This document shows positions 18,271 through 26,784 of a stretch of 36,915 nucleotides of DNA, one piece after another. Origin of the DNA: Paracoccus sp. (in: a-proteobacteria) (GTDB lineage: Bacteria; Pseudomonadota; Alphaproteobacteria; Rhodobacterales; Rhodobacteraceae); NCBI RefSeq assembly GCF_030538755.1, contig NZ_JAUNTJ010000026.1, forward strand, positions 1 through 36,915, written 5' to 3'. The number at the start of each line of letters is the position of its first letter. Within the stretch, counting starts at the first letter, position 1. Both the position numbers and the translations under genes were made by a program. The notes below the pieces were generated by a model, which did no database searches, was not told where the DNA came from, and was given only the letters and a program-made list of their open reading frames with translations.

Positions 18271-18331
18271 ATAATCATCAATTTGCATTGAATGCAGATA
18301 AATTGCCCGACTCGCCCGTTTATGTGCGTGC

Positions 18332-18586
18332 TTATGGCGGGGCGGGGCGGTCAAATCGTGACTGGCCAAGGATATTGCCGCTGTCATCGACGGTCAGCCG
18401 GCACACGCGCGTTCCATATTGAAACACCAGCCGCCAGCGCCCGGCGTCGGTCCCTTCGCCGCGTTCGCAGCGGGTTGCAATTTGCCCGGCGCGCATCAGG
18501 TCGCGGAACGCCTGCTGCGTCAGATCGAAGGCAGCGGCGGGGATGGCGGCATCCACGGTAAAGGGGGGCAGGTCAGGCGGTGTCAT
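18332..18586 (-). CDS. Small conserved hypothetical protein
   Basis: 84 residues, [15 protein letters not shown] to the end, no signal peptide or membrane segment. The C-terminal half ([30 protein letters not shown]) has a beta-hairpin pattern reminiscent of DUF6522-type proteins, but I am not sure of the family. Its start overlaps the rlmE stop by 14 bases, so it is probably co-translated as the last gene of gppA-rlmE. Confidence 0.7.
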   Translation of the reverse strand: MTPPDLPPFTVDAAIPAAAFDLTQQAFRDLMRAGQIATRCERGEGTDAGRWRLVFQYGTRVCRLTVDDSGNILGQSRFDRPAPP

Positions 18587-19337
18587 CGGTCGTGTCGCCG
18601 TCATCGTCGCTGCGGCCGCGAAAGCCGGTGGCGACCACGAATTTTTCGCTGGAATCGCTGCGGCTGGCCGGGGGTTTGACGTTGGCGACCTTTTCAAAGT
18701 TGCGTTTGAGGATCGCCTGCATTTCGGTTTCCGCGCCGCCCGACAGCACCTTGGCGACAAAGGTGCCGCCCGGTTCCAGCACGTCAAAGGCCAGTTGCGC
18801 CGCCGCCTCGACCAGGGCCACGATGCGCAGGTGGTCGGTGCCCTTGTGGCCGGAACTGGCCGCCGCCATATCCGACATCACCACATCGGCGCGCCCGCCC
18901 AGCCACGCCTTTACCTTGTCGTCGGCGCCGTCTTCCAGAAAATCGAGCTGGTGGATTTCGGCCCCCGCGATCGGGTCCACCTCTTGCAGATCGACGCCCA
19001 GAACGGTGCCGCGCGGCTTGCCGGATTTTTCGCCCAGGGCATTCACGCGCGCCACCGCCACCTGACACCAGCCGCCCGGCGCGCAGCCCAGATCGACCAC
19101 GCGCGCGCCGGGTTTCAGAAAGCCGTATTTGTCATCCAGTTCCAGTATCTTGAACGCCGCCCGCCCGCGATAGCCCTCGCGCTTGGCGCGGGCGACGTAG
19201 GGGTCGTTCAACTGCCGTTCCAGCCACAGCTTGGACGACAGCTTGCGCCCCTTGGCGGTTTTCACCCGCACCCGCAGGTCGCGCTGTCCGCGCCCCGATG
19301 ATTTGCCGGTGCGGCTGCCTTTGCCGGTTGTCGTCAT
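18573..19337 (-). CDS. rlmE: 23S rRNA 2'-O-methyltransferase RlmE (FtsJ)
   Basis: SAM-dependent methylation of the 23S rRNA A-loop uridine (U2552 in E. coli). 254 residues with a basic, Gly/Arg-rich N-terminal extension. The SAM motif [11 protein letters not shown] (80-90) and the catalytic tetrad K63, D156, K196 and E231 are all present ([40 protein letters not shown]). The acidic tail [11 protein letters not shown] is longer than usual. It overlaps gppA by one base (TGATG). Confidence 0.93.
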   Translation of the reverse strand: MTTTGKGSRTGKSSGRGQRDLRVRVKTAKGRKLSSKLWLERQLNDPYVARAKREGYRGRAAFKILELDDKYGFLKPGARVVDLGCAPGGWCQVAVARVNALGEKSGKPRGTVLGVDLQEVDPIAGAEIHQLDFLEDGADDKVKAWLGGRADVVMSDMAAASSGHKGTDHLRIVALVEAAAQLAFDVLEPGGTFVAKVLSGGAETEMQAILKRNFEKVANVKPPASRSDSSEKFVVATGFRGRSDDDGDTTDDTA

Positions 19338-20458
19338 CAGCCCGTTCCTTCCATTCCGTCCGCCGTCAGCACGCCATCGCGCGCCATCTGGGCATAAAGC
19401 AAGCCTTCGCGCAGGCCACGGTCCGCGACCGACAGCCGCGTGGTGGGCCAGATCCGCATCAGCGTTTGCAGGATCGCCGCGCCCGACATGATAAGCGCGT
19501 GGCGTTCGCGGCCGATGCGCGGGTCGGTGCGGCGACCTTCGGGGCCAAGCGCCAGATAGGACCGGATCACCTTGTCGATCTGGTCGGTGGTCATGCTGAG
19601 GCCGTCCACCTTGTTGCGGTCATACCGGCGCAGGCCCAGATGGCTGGCCGCCACCGTCGTCACCGTGCCCGAGGTGCCGATGATCTGGAACGAGGGCGAG
19701 GGCGTGTCATAGGCATAGGGCGCGAAGCCCGACAGCATTTCTTCGAAATACCAGCTCATCAGGGCAAAGCGGCCCTGATCGTCCTCGACATCGGCGAACT
19801 GGTCGCGCAGCGTCGCCACACCCAGCGGCACGCTGATCCAGTCCACCACCCGCGCGCCGCCGGGCTGCGGGTTGCCGAACCCGTCGGCCAGCGCCAGAAT
19901 CGCGCGCGAGCGTTTCGCCGGCTCGACGTCTTCGAGGTCGATCCAGACCAGTTCCGTCGATCCGCCGCCGATGTCCACGACCAGCAGTTGTTCGGTCTGC
20001 CGGCTGACCAGCGGCGCGCAGGAAATGACGGCCAGCCGGGCCTCTTCCTCGGCCTCGATGATTTCGACGGGCAGGCCGGTTTCGCGGCGGATCATGCGCA
20101 GGAAATCGCGGCTGTTGCGGGCGCGGCGGCAGGCTTCGGTGGCGACCAGCCGCATCCGGGCCACGCCATGCGTTTCCAGCTTGCGGCGGCAGACCTGAAG
20201 CGCGTGAACGGTGCGCGCCATCGAACTGCGGGACAAGCGCCCCGAAGCCTCCAGCCCGTGACCAAGCTGCACGGGCTTGGAAAAGCTGTCCACGACCTGA
20301 AACTGATTGCCGCGCGGTCGCGCAATCAGCATCCGGCACGAATTTGTTCCAAGGTCCAGCGCAGCATAAAGCTGCCCGTCCTCGGGGTTGCGGGTGCCAG
20401 AAGGCTCGACCGTGGGTTTCGGGAACGCGTCCGCACCCGCGGGACGCCTGGGCGCCAT
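19337..20458 (-). CDS. Ppx/GppA family phosphatase
   Basis: Exopolyphosphatase or pppGpp phosphatase of the ASKHA fold, 373 residues. The first phosphate-binding loop [14 protein letters not shown] (31-44) and the second [13 protein letters not shown] (160-172) are intact, as is [11 protein letters not shown]. No C-terminal HD domain, so it is the short form common in alphaproteobacteria. The start at 20458 is picked for the GGAGGG ribosome site 8 bases upstream; the frame stays open for 60 codons before it. Whether polyphosphate or pppGpp is the substrate cannot be told. Confidence 0.9.
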   Translation of the reverse strand: MAPRRPAGADAFPKPTVEPSGTRNPEDGQLYAALDLGTNSCRMLIARPRGNQFQVVDSFSKPVQLGHGLEASGRLSRSSMARTVHALQVCRRKLETHGVARMRLVATEACRRARNSRDFLRMIRRETGLPVEIIEAEEEARLAVISCAPLVSRQTEQLLVVDIGGGSTELVWIDLEDVEPAKRSRAILALADGFGNPQPGGARVVDWISVPLGVATLRDQFADVEDDQGRFALMSWYFEEMLSGFAPYAYDTPSPSFQIIGTSGTVTTVAASHLGLRRYDRNKVDGLSMTTDQIDKVIRSYLALGPEGRRTDPRIGRERHALIMSGAAILQTLMRIWPTTRLSVADRGLREGLLYAQMARDGVLTADGMEGTG

Positions 20459-20539
20459 GGCAACGCCCTCCGATCTCAAGTTACTGAAAACGTAGCGGCT
20501 GACGTGGCGGCCTTCAAGGGCGTGTCGCTCATCAAAGTG

Positions 20540-20554
20540 ATGAAAAGGTTTCAT
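20540..20554. promoter_or_regulatory. Dyad in the divergent gppA / methyl-folate promoter region
   Basis: ATGAAA, three bases AGG, TTTCAT: perfect inverted repeat in the 229-base gap between divergently transcribed genes. Operator role is inferred from symmetry and position only. Confidence 0.35.
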
Positions 20555-20687
20555 GGCCGGAACGGTTGCGGGTCTGCGGCAAAATCGCCAGAACGGCGGC
20601 GCAGGTCGCAAAATCCCCGCCATGGTCGCAACTGACACGCAGGGCCGCGCGACCGCCGATTAGGTGGGTGGCACAAGGGGGAACCGC

Positions 20688-20969
20688 ATGTCCGAACTGA
20701 CGCTGGTATTTTGGCGCGACATTCCTGCTCAGGTCACTCTGGGCAAAGGGCGGTCGGCGCAGCGCGTCATTCTGGCCGAACGGTTCGAAAAGGCCATCGA
20801 CCGCGCGGCCATGAAGGCGGGTCTGTCCGGCAGCGACGCTTATCTGAACGAATGGCGTCGCGTCACCGTGCCGGGCGACGACCCGCAGGCCGAAGCCGCC
20901 CGGATCGAGGCAGAGTATGACGACGACCGTTTGCGGGCGCTGATTGCCCGCGACGGATTTGCCACCTGA
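20688..20969 (+). CDS. PF13769-type 'virulence factor' small protein
   Basis: 93 residues from MSELTLVFWRDIPAQV, preceded by AGGGGG. The pattern with QRVILAERFEKAIDRAAMKAGL and YLNEWRR matches what I recall of the family annotated as 'virulence factor' (PF13769), whose function is unknown. It lies 17 bases before an MTHFR-like gene and a pterin-binding methyltransferase gene, and I recall this trio as conserved in Rhodobacteraceae. That points to a role in methyl-folate chemistry rather than virulence. Confidence 0.75.
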   Translation: MSELTLVFWRDIPAQVTLGKGRSAQRVILAERFEKAIDRAAMKAGLSGSDAYLNEWRRVTVPGDDPQAEAARIEAEYDDDRLRALIARDGFAT

Positions 20970-20986
20970 TCTGAAAGGCCGTTAGA

Positions 20987-21871
20987 ATGTCGTTGATGCC
21001 ATTCCGAGTAACTACTTCCCGCGCCGATGTGCCGCTGGCCGATTTCCTGCAAGGTGCCTCGATCGAGGTGATGCCGCGCACGGCTGCCGGTGTGGCCGAT
21101 TTCCGCGCCATCCTGCCCGCCGGGACGCAGGTCTTTGTCGCGCATATCGACGGCACCGCCCAAGCCGATATGGTGGCCACCGTCGCCCGGCTGGCGGCCG
21201 AGGGCATGGCGCCCGTGCCGCACATCCCGGCGCGCATCGTGCCGGATCGCGCCACGCTGGCCGACTGGATCGCCGCCTATCGCGATGCCGGGGCCGACCG
21301 CGTGCTGCTGCTGGGCGGCGGTCTGGCTGCGCCGCGCGGCGCATTTGCCGATTCGATGCAATTGCTGGACACCGGCCTGTTCGGCGATTTCAAGACGCTG
21401 TTCGTCGCCGGCCACCCCGAGGGCAACCGCGACATCGACCCCGGCGGCGGCGAGGCCGAGGTGATGCGCGCCCTGCGCTGGAAGGCCGATTTTGCCGAAC
21501 GCACCGGCGCGGATATGCAGATCGTCACCCAGTTCTGTTTCGAGGCGCAGCCGGTGATCGACTGGGCCGCGCGCTTGCAGGCGGCGGGTCTCGATCTGCC
21601 GATCCGCATCGGCGTGGCTGGCCCGGCCAAGCTGCAAACCATGCTGAAATTCGCCATCATGTGCGGCGTCGGCCCCTCGCTGCGGGTGCTGCAACGGCGT
21701 GCCCGCGACGTGACCAAGCTGCTGGTTCCCTATGAACCCAACGATTTCGCCGCCGCGCTGGCCCGGCACAAGGCCGCGAACCCGGATTTCCCGGTGATCG
21801 CCGCGCATATCTTCCCCTTGGGCGGGATTACCGCCAGCACCGACTGGCTGGCCCGCGCCAGCGCCGATTGA
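20987..21871 (+). CDS. Methylenetetrahydrofolate reductase-like protein
   Basis: TIM-barrel flavoprotein of the MetF family, 294 residues, expected to reduce methylene-THF to methyl-THF. Family marks: SIEVMPRTAAGVADF (equivalent to the FE-FPP motif of MetF, with the catalytic Glu), VPHIPAR, DRVLLLGG and the C-terminal QIVTQFCFEAQPVIDW. It is divergent from E. coli MetF. Second of three closely spaced genes; the pterin-binding methyltransferase starts 10 bases on. A second ATG three codons in (20996) is an alternative start. Confidence 0.85.
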   Translation: MSLMPFRVTTSRADVPLADFLQGASIEVMPRTAAGVADFRAILPAGTQVFVAHIDGTAQADMVATVARLAAEGMAPVPHIPARIVPDRATLADWIAAYRDAGADRVLLLGGGLAAPRGAFADSMQLLDTGLFGDFKTLFVAGHPEGNRDIDPGGGEAEVMRALRWKADFAERTGADMQIVTQFCFEAQPVIDWAARLQAAGLDLPIRIGVAGPAKLQTMLKFAIMCGVGPSLRVLQRRARDVTKLLVPYEPNDFAAALARHKAANPDFPVIAAHIFPLGGITASTDWLARASAD

Positions 21872-21881
21872 AAGGAGCATC

Positions 21882-22838
21882 ATGACCCGCACCGTTTTGG
21901 AATCCGCCACGAAAACCGTCACCATCGGCTTTGACGAGCCGTTCTGCGTTATCGGCGAACGCATCAACCCCACGGGCCGCAAAAAGCTGGCGGCCGAGTT
22001 GGAGGCCGGGGATTTTTCCACCGTCGAAAAGGACGCGCTGGAACAGGTCGCCTGCGGCGCGGCGGTTCTGGATATCAACGCGGGCGTTGTTTACAACAGC
22101 AACCCCAACCCGAACGAGACCGAGCCGCCCCTGATGCGCAGGATGATCGAGCTGGTGCAGGGGCTGGTCGATGTGCCGCTGTGCATCGATTCCAGCGTGC
22201 CCGGCGCGCTGGAGGCCGGGCTGGCCGTCGCCAAGGGCCGCCCGCTGGTCAACAGCGTCACGGGTGAGGAAGACCGGCTGGAACTGGTTCTGCCGCTTGT
22301 CAAGAAATACAACGTGCCGGTCGTGGCGATTTCCAACGACGACACCGGCATCAGCGAAGACCCCGAGGTGCGCTTTGCCGTGGCGAAAAAGATCGTCGAA
22401 CGCGCCGCCGATTTCGGCATTCCCGCGCATGACATCGTGGTTGACCCGCTGGTGATGCCGGTCGGGGCGATGGCGACGGCGGGGCAGCAGGTGTTCGCTC
22501 TGGTCCGCAAGCTGCGCGATGAACTGGGCGTGAACACCACCTGCGGCGCGTCGAACATCAGCTTTGGCCTGCCCAATCGGCACGGGATCAACGCCGCCTT
22601 TCTGCCGATGGCCATTGGCGCGGGCATGACCAGCGCCATCATGAACCCGGTCCGCCCCGCCGAGATGGAGGCGATCAAGGCCGCCAACATGCTGATGAAC
22701 CACGACCCGAACGGCGGCGACTGGATCAGGTTCTCGCGCGTGATCGAGGCGGTTCACGGCGGCACCCCCTTTGCCGAAGCCGCGCAGGCGGTATCGGCGG
22801 CCAGTGCGGGCCGTCGCGGCGGGCGTCGTCGCGGCTGA
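21882..22838 (+). CDS. Methyltetrahydrofolate:corrinoid methyltransferase-like protein (pterin-binding domain)
   Basis: 318 residues forming one pterin-binding TIM barrel (DHPS/MeTr type), with IGERINPTGRKKLAAEL, VLDINAGVV, PLCIDSS, VAISNDDTGI, DIVVDPLVMPVG and GASNISFGLPNRHGINAAFL. It should hand the methyl group of methyl-THF to a separate corrinoid protein; no B12-binding or homocysteine domain is fused. Such a stand-alone module next to an MTHFR fits a split methionine synthase, as described for Rhodobacterales. The C terminus ends in a basic RG-rich tail (AGRRGGRRRG). A strong terminator follows. Confidence 0.85.
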   Translation: MTRTVLESATKTVTIGFDEPFCVIGERINPTGRKKLAAELEAGDFSTVEKDALEQVACGAAVLDINAGVVYNSNPNPNETEPPLMRRMIELVQGLVDVPLCIDSSVPGALEAGLAVAKGRPLVNSVTGEEDRLELVLPLVKKYNVPVVAISNDDTGISEDPEVRFAVAKKIVERAADFGIPAHDIVVDPLVMPVGAMATAGQQVFALVRKLRDELGVNTTCGASNISFGLPNRHGINAAFLPMAIGAGMTSAIMNPVRPAEMEAIKAANMLMNHDPNGGDWIRFSRVIEAVHGGTPFAEAAQAVSAASAGRRGGRRRG

Positions 22839-22862
22839 TCGGCGCGGCCGTTGTTGCGGGGG

Positions 22863-22893
22863 GGGCGGTCATCATCGGATGGCCGCCCTTTTT
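22863..22893 (+). terminator. Intrinsic terminator of the methyl-folate operon
   Basis: GGGCGGTCAT, six-base loop CATCGG, ATGGCCGCCC (ten pairs including one G-U), then TTTTT. Located 24 bases past the methyltransferase stop. Confidence 0.92.
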
Positions 22894-22918
22894 GCCGGGG
22901 GCTGGTCGGTCGGGCGGC

Positions 22919-24028
22919 TTAGCCGGCGTTGTCCAGTTCCGTCTGCGGTCTGCGGAAACTGTCGGGCAGGCGCCCGGTGCGGGCGACGAAGGCGCGGGTA
23001 AAGTGCGCCAGCCCGGTATAGCCCAGATCCCGCGCGATTTCGGCCAGCGGCTGCGGCGTGTCGCGCAGCAGGTGGACGGCGGTTTCGTGGCGCAGGTCGT
23101 GGATCAGTTCGATGGCCCGCCGTCCGCGCGTCTGACGGCAGGCGCGATCCAGCGTGGCGGTGCTGACGCCCATGGCTTCGGCCAGTTCGCCGACCGTGCG
23201 CCCGCCGCCCAGTTCCGCCGCCGCCAGTTGCATGAAGCGATCAACCAGCGGCAGATTCGGCAGGCTGTGCGTCAGCGCCGCAGGCTGGCGCATGGGCGGG
23301 TCCAGCCGCGACAGGCGCACCGCCAGCAGGCCCAGATGGCAGGTCACGGCGGCGCGGGCATCGGTGGTGTCGCGCGCCGCCTCGACCGCCAGATCGGACA
23401 GCGTGACCTGCAAGGCATGGGCGTTGTCGCCGATGCTGCCCAGCACCGGATGGCCGGGCAGGGCGGGCGTCAGATCGGTGCAAAGGTCCGGCCCAATCAA
23501 CAGAACATGCCCCCGCGCCTGACCCAGGGGCAGGGTGGCAAAGCCGGTGCCGACCGGCAGAAACTGCACCGAGCCGGGGCCAAGGATCAGGCGGCGGCGC
23601 GGGAAATCCAGTTGCAGCGCCCCGCCCGTCACCCAGATCAGCACATGATCGACGCGGGTGCGCGGCTGCGGTGGCGTGCTGCGCGCGCCCCAGATGAACC
23701 CTTCGAGCGGCAGCAGGCGCAGCCCGCCCGGCCGCGGCACCGGGCGCTGCGCCACCGGCCGGTCCTGCACCGGCAGAACCGCTGCTGCGCCATCATGTTC
23801 GGCGGGCGCCACGGGCGTGGGCGGCGTGGCGGGCACGGCGCGGGGATAGAGCGCCCGCCCCTCGGGGATGAAAGCGGCGGTGATATTGGCGCGCGCAAGC
23901 CTGCCGCCGGCGATCTGTTCGGCGGGCAGGCTGACACCGGATTGGGCCAGCCCCTTGAACCGGCTGGGCGTAAAGGGCCACCCGTCACCGGAAAAGATGC
24001 GACCTGCGTCGGGCGTGTGCATGGCCAT
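22919..24028 (-). CDS. AraC-family transcriptional regulator
   Basis: About 369 residues from MAMHTPDAGRIF; a GTG at 24088 would add 20 residues and no good ribosome site decides between them. The C-terminal 100 residues are the double helix-turn-helix domain (VGELAEAMGVSTATLDRACRQ and LAEIARDLGYTGLAHFTRAFVARTGRLPDSFR). The N-terminal part contains a cupin-like stretch (VDHVLIWVTGGALQLDF, LILGPGSVQFLPVGTG) that probably binds a small ligand. Target genes are not evident; it converges on the methyl-folate operon and follows miaA on the same strand. Confidence 0.88.
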   Translation of the reverse strand: MAMHTPDAGRIFSGDGWPFTPSRFKGLAQSGVSLPAEQIAGGRLARANITAAFIPEGRALYPRAVPATPPTPVAPAEHDGAAAVLPVQDRPVAQRPVPRPGGLRLLPLEGFIWGARSTPPQPRTRVDHVLIWVTGGALQLDFPRRRLILGPGSVQFLPVGTGFATLPLGQARGHVLLIGPDLCTDLTPALPGHPVLGSIGDNAHALQVTLSDLAVEAARDTTDARAAVTCHLGLLAVRLSRLDPPMRQPAALTHSLPNLPLVDRFMQLAAAELGGGRTVGELAEAMGVSTATLDRACRQTRGRRAIELIHDLRHETAVHLLRDTPQPLAEIARDLGYTGLAHFTRAFVARTGRLPDSFRRPQTELDNAG

Positions 24029-24155
24029 TGGCAACCCATGATTGCGCTGTCTTCGGCGGATTATTGCCGATTGAGCGTCGCTCACCAAGGGCTATTTGCA
24101 TAAAATGTCAATGATCCCCGTTCTGTTGCGCGGTTGACGCAGTGGGAACCTTGCG

Positions 24156-25037
24156 TCACCCGACCGGCCAGTTCTGCCAGCCTTTCATCCGCGCCCGAAA
24201 CCAGCTTCGCTGCGATTTGGCATATTGGCGGGTAGCGATGATCGCGCGCCCGGTCGCGTCAGCCAGCGTCAGCTCGCCGTGCAGATGGGCGATCAGCTCG
24301 GGCGCGCCGATGGCCCGCGCCCATTGCGCGCGCGCGTCCCACAGCGGCAGCATGGCCCGCGCCTCGTCCAGCGCGCCGGTGGCCATCATGGCGCAAAAGC
24401 GGCGCTCGATCCGGTCCGCCAGCCAGTCGCGATCCGCCTGCACCACAAGGCGCGTGGCGGCTTCAGGGCCGATCAGCGGCGGCGGCGTTTCGGCCTGCCA
24501 TTCGGCCAGCCCGCGCCCGGTGGCCTGCAACACCTCCCACGCGCGCTGGACGCGGGCGGGGTTCAGGCAGTCGATGCGGCCGCGCGTCAGCGGGTCCAGC
24601 GCCGCGACCATGGCGGCCAGCCCGCCCTCGCCCGCCAGCAGCGCATCGCCCTGCGCGCGGATGCCGGGCGGGACCGGCGGCACCCAGGCCAGCCCCTGAG
24701 TCAGCGCGGTCAGATACAGGCCGGTGCCGCCCACCACGATCAGCCGCTGCCCCGACGCGATCAGCGCGCGCATATCGGCCAGCCAGTCGCCCACCGAATA
24801 GGCCCGCCCCGGCGCGACATGCCCATACAGCCGGTGCGGCGCCTGCATTTCCTCGGCCGGCGAGGGGCGCGCGGTCAGGATTCGCCAGCACGACCAGATC
24901 TGCAAGGCATCGGCATTCACGATCACGCCGCCCTGCGCCTGCGCCACGGCCAGCGCCAGCGCAGACTTGCCGCTGGCGGTCGGACCGGCGATCAGCAGAT
25001 GCCTGTCGGGCGGGATTTGGGAAATCTGTTGCGTCAT
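24156..25037 (-). CDS. miaA: tRNA dimethylallyltransferase
   Basis: Adds the dimethylallyl group to A37 of tRNAs reading U-starting codons, 293 residues. P-loop [14 protein letters not shown] (17-30), NADALQIW (the substrate-binding Asp region, usually DSMQVY), [15 protein letters not shown] and the C-terminal [14 protein letters not shown] are visible. The start [20 protein letters not shown] gives the usual N-terminal length. It is divergent from pyrH across 76 bases. Confidence 0.94.
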   Translation of the reverse strand: MTQQISQIPPDRHLLIAGPTASGKSALALAVAQAQGGVIVNADALQIWSCWRILTARPSPAEEMQAPHRLYGHVAPGRAYSVGDWLADMRALIASGQRLIVVGGTGLYLTALTQGLAWVPPVPPGIRAQGDALLAGEGGLAAMVAALDPLTRGRIDCLNPARVQRAWEVLQATGRGLAEWQAETPPPLIGPEAATRLVVQADRDWLADRIERRFCAMMATGALDEARAMLPLWDARAQWARAIGAPELIAHLHGELTLADATGRAIIATRQYAKSQRSWFRARMKGWQNWPVG

Positions 25038-25113
25038 GCCATCTTGCGTCCGGTTGAACCCGCGCCGGTTTTGCGACATTTTCCCGCCCAAGGGAACACA
25101 GGGGGCCAGAAAG

Positions 25114-25848
25114 ATGACAGACACCAACGGGGCACGGCCCACCAGCTATAACCGCGTCATGCTGAAGATTTCCGGCGAGGCGCTGATGGGCGATCAGGGC
25201 TTTGGCCTGCATCCGCCCACCGTCGCCCGCATCGCCGATGAGGTCGAATCGGTCGCCAAGATGGGGGTCGAGGTGTGCATGGTCATCGGCGGCGGCAATA
25301 TCTTTCGCGGCCTTCAGGGCAGCGCACAGGGGATGGAGCGCACCACCGCCGATTACATGGGGATGCTGGCCACGGTGATGAACGCGCTGGCCATGCAATC
25401 CGCGATCGAGGCCAAGGGCCTGCACTGCCGCGTCATCTCGGCCATCCGCATGGATGAGGTGTGCGAGCCTTACATCCGCCGCCGCGCCGTCCGCCATCTG
25501 GAAAAGAAACGGATCTGCATCTTTGCCGCGGGCACCGGCAACCCCTATTTCACCACCGACACCGCCGCGACGCTGCGGGCCAATGAAATGGGCTGCGAGG
25601 CGATCTTCAAGGGCACCAAGGTCGATGGCGTCTATGACAAAGACCCCAAGAAATTCCCCGATGCCAAGCGTTACAACGACGTATCCTACGACGAGGTGCT
25701 GCAAAAGCATCTGGGCGTGATGGATGCATCCGCCATCGCGCTGGCCCGCGACAACCGCCTGCCGATCATCGTGTTTTCGCTGGACGAACCGGGCGGCTTC
25801 CGCGCCATTCTGGCGGGCGAGGGCACCTATACCCGCGTGCATAACTGA
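25114..25848 (+). CDS. pyrH: Uridylate kinase (UMP kinase)
   Basis: Phosphorylates UMP to UDP, hexameric amino-acid-kinase fold, 244 residues. Motifs: [12 protein letters not shown] near the N terminus, [32 protein letters not shown], and [14 protein letters not shown]. In most bacteria frr follows pyrH; here the stop is followed after two bases by a sodium-channel gene instead. The later ATG (25114) is chosen over the open frame upstream because that frame lies within the divergent miaA gene. Confidence 0.96.
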   Translation: MTDTNGARPTSYNRVMLKISGEALMGDQGFGLHPPTVARIADEVESVAKMGVEVCMVIGGGNIFRGLQGSAQGMERTTADYMGMLATVMNALAMQSAIEAKGLHCRVISAIRMDEVCEPYIRRRAVRHLEKKRICIFAAGTGNPYFTTDTAATLRANEMGCEAIFKGTKVDGVYDKDPKKFPDAKRYNDVSYDEVLQKHLGVMDASAIALARDNRLPIIVFSLDEPGGFRAILAGEGTYTRVHN

Positions 25849-25850
25849 TT

Positions 25851-26636
25851 ATGCGCCTGCGCGACCGGATCGGCCAGATCATCTATGGCAAGCGCGCCCA
25901 GGTGTTCATCACCGGCGTGATTCTGTTCAATGCCGTGGTGCTGGGGCTGGAAACCTCGGGCACGATCATGGCGCAGGCCGGTCCGCTGATCCTGCTGCTG
26001 GATTCGCTGTGTCTGGCGATCTTTGTCGCTGAAATCGCCGCCAAGATCACCGCCAGCGGCTGGCGCTTTTTCCGCGATGGCTGGAACCTGTTCGACTTTG
26101 CCGTGGTCGGCGTCGCCCTGATGCCGGCCACGCAGGGGCTGTCGGTGCTGCGCGCCTTGCGGGTGCTGCGGCTGCTGCGGGTGGTTTCGGTAACGCCGCG
26201 CCTGCGCCGCGTGGTCGAAGGTTTTCTGGCCGCGCTGCCGGGCATGGCCAGCGTCTTTTTGCTGATGGGGATCATCTTTTACGTCGGCGCGGTGATCGCG
26301 ACCAAGCTGTTCGCCGCCGCCTTTCCCGAATGGTTCGGCGATCTGGGCAATTCGGCCTATACGCTGTTTCAGGTGATGACGCTGGAAAGCTGGTCGATGG
26401 GCATCGTCCGCCCGGTGATGGAAACCTACCCCTATGCCTGGCTGTTCTTTGTGCCGTTCATCCTTGTGACCACATTCGCGGTGATGAACCTTGTCGTCGG
26501 TCTGATCGTGAACTCGATGCAAGAGGCGCATCAGGAACAGGAAAGCGAAGCGACCGAGGCCTATCGCGATCAGGTGCTGGCCCGGCTGACCGAAATCGAA
26601 AAGCGCCTTGCCGCGCAGCAAAGCCCGCGCGACTGA
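25851..26636 (+). CDS. Bacterial voltage-gated sodium channel (NaChBac/BacNav family)
   Basis: Single-domain six-helix ion channel that forms a tetramer in the inner membrane, 261 residues. Voltage sensor S4 is clear: LSVLRALRVLRLLRVV with Arg every third residue (R101, R104, R107, R110). The selectivity filter TLESWSMG (177-184) has the Glu-Ser-Trp core of NaChBac (TLESWAS) and so predicts sodium selectivity. S6 is FILVTTFAVMNLVVGLIVNSM, followed by a charged C-terminal coiled coil (QEQESEATEAYRDQVLARLTEIEKRL region) that would hold the tetramer. Relatives are known from Paracoccus and roseobacters. Start is 2 bases after the pyrH stop, implying coupled translation. Confidence 0.93.
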   Translation: MRLRDRIGQIIYGKRAQVFITGVILFNAVVLGLETSGTIMAQAGPLILLLDSLCLAIFVAEIAAKITASGWRFFRDGWNLFDFAVVGVALMPATQGLSVLRALRVLRLLRVVSVTPRLRRVVEGFLAALPGMASVFLLMGIIFYVGAVIATKLFAAAFPEWFGDLGNSAYTLFQVMTLESWSMGIVRPVMETYPYAWLFFVPFILVTTFAVMNLVVGLIVNSMQEAHQEQESEATEAYRDQVLARLTEIEKRLAAQQSPRD

Positions 26637-26674
26637 CCCGCCGGGCCGCTGGCATATGCGGCCCTGCTGGCGGG
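26637..26674 (+). terminator. Extended hairpin after the sodium-channel gene
   Basis: Inner stem GGGCCGC/GCGGCCC with an eight-base loop, extended by an outer CCCGCC/GGCGGG pairing with a small internal bulge. It begins directly after the channel stop codon. No T-run, so it may act as a 3' stabiliser rather than a classical terminator. Confidence 0.5.
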
Positions 26675-26784
26675 GGGGCTGAACCGCGCGCCGGGCTGAC
26701 GGCAGGGAAGCCGTCGCCGGGCTTGCCCCCGGATGCGGGCGGCGTGTAATCAGGGCGAAACGCCGTCAACAAGGATCAACCGCC

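Larger units (their letters stand above)
17994..18331. other. 338-base intergenic region upstream of ahcY
   Basis: AT-richer than its surroundings. It holds dyads TTGCA-TATAG-TGCAA (18094-18108), ATGCA-N8-TGCAT (18082-18099) and TGCATT-G-AATGCA (18284-18296), plus a 107-nt inverted-repeat structure (18164-18270). The ahcY promoter must lie here, but I could not pick a convincing -35/-10 pair. I looked for SAM-II, SAM/SAH and SAH riboswitch consensus sequences by eye and did not find one. Confidence 0.6.

Noticed and set aside
18158-18387. 78-codon minus-strand open frame across the 107-nt inverted repeat
   Set aside because: No ribosome site for the long form, no recognised domain, and two of its segments are just the repeat arms translated. 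Kept as a possibility only in the finding on the inverted repeat.
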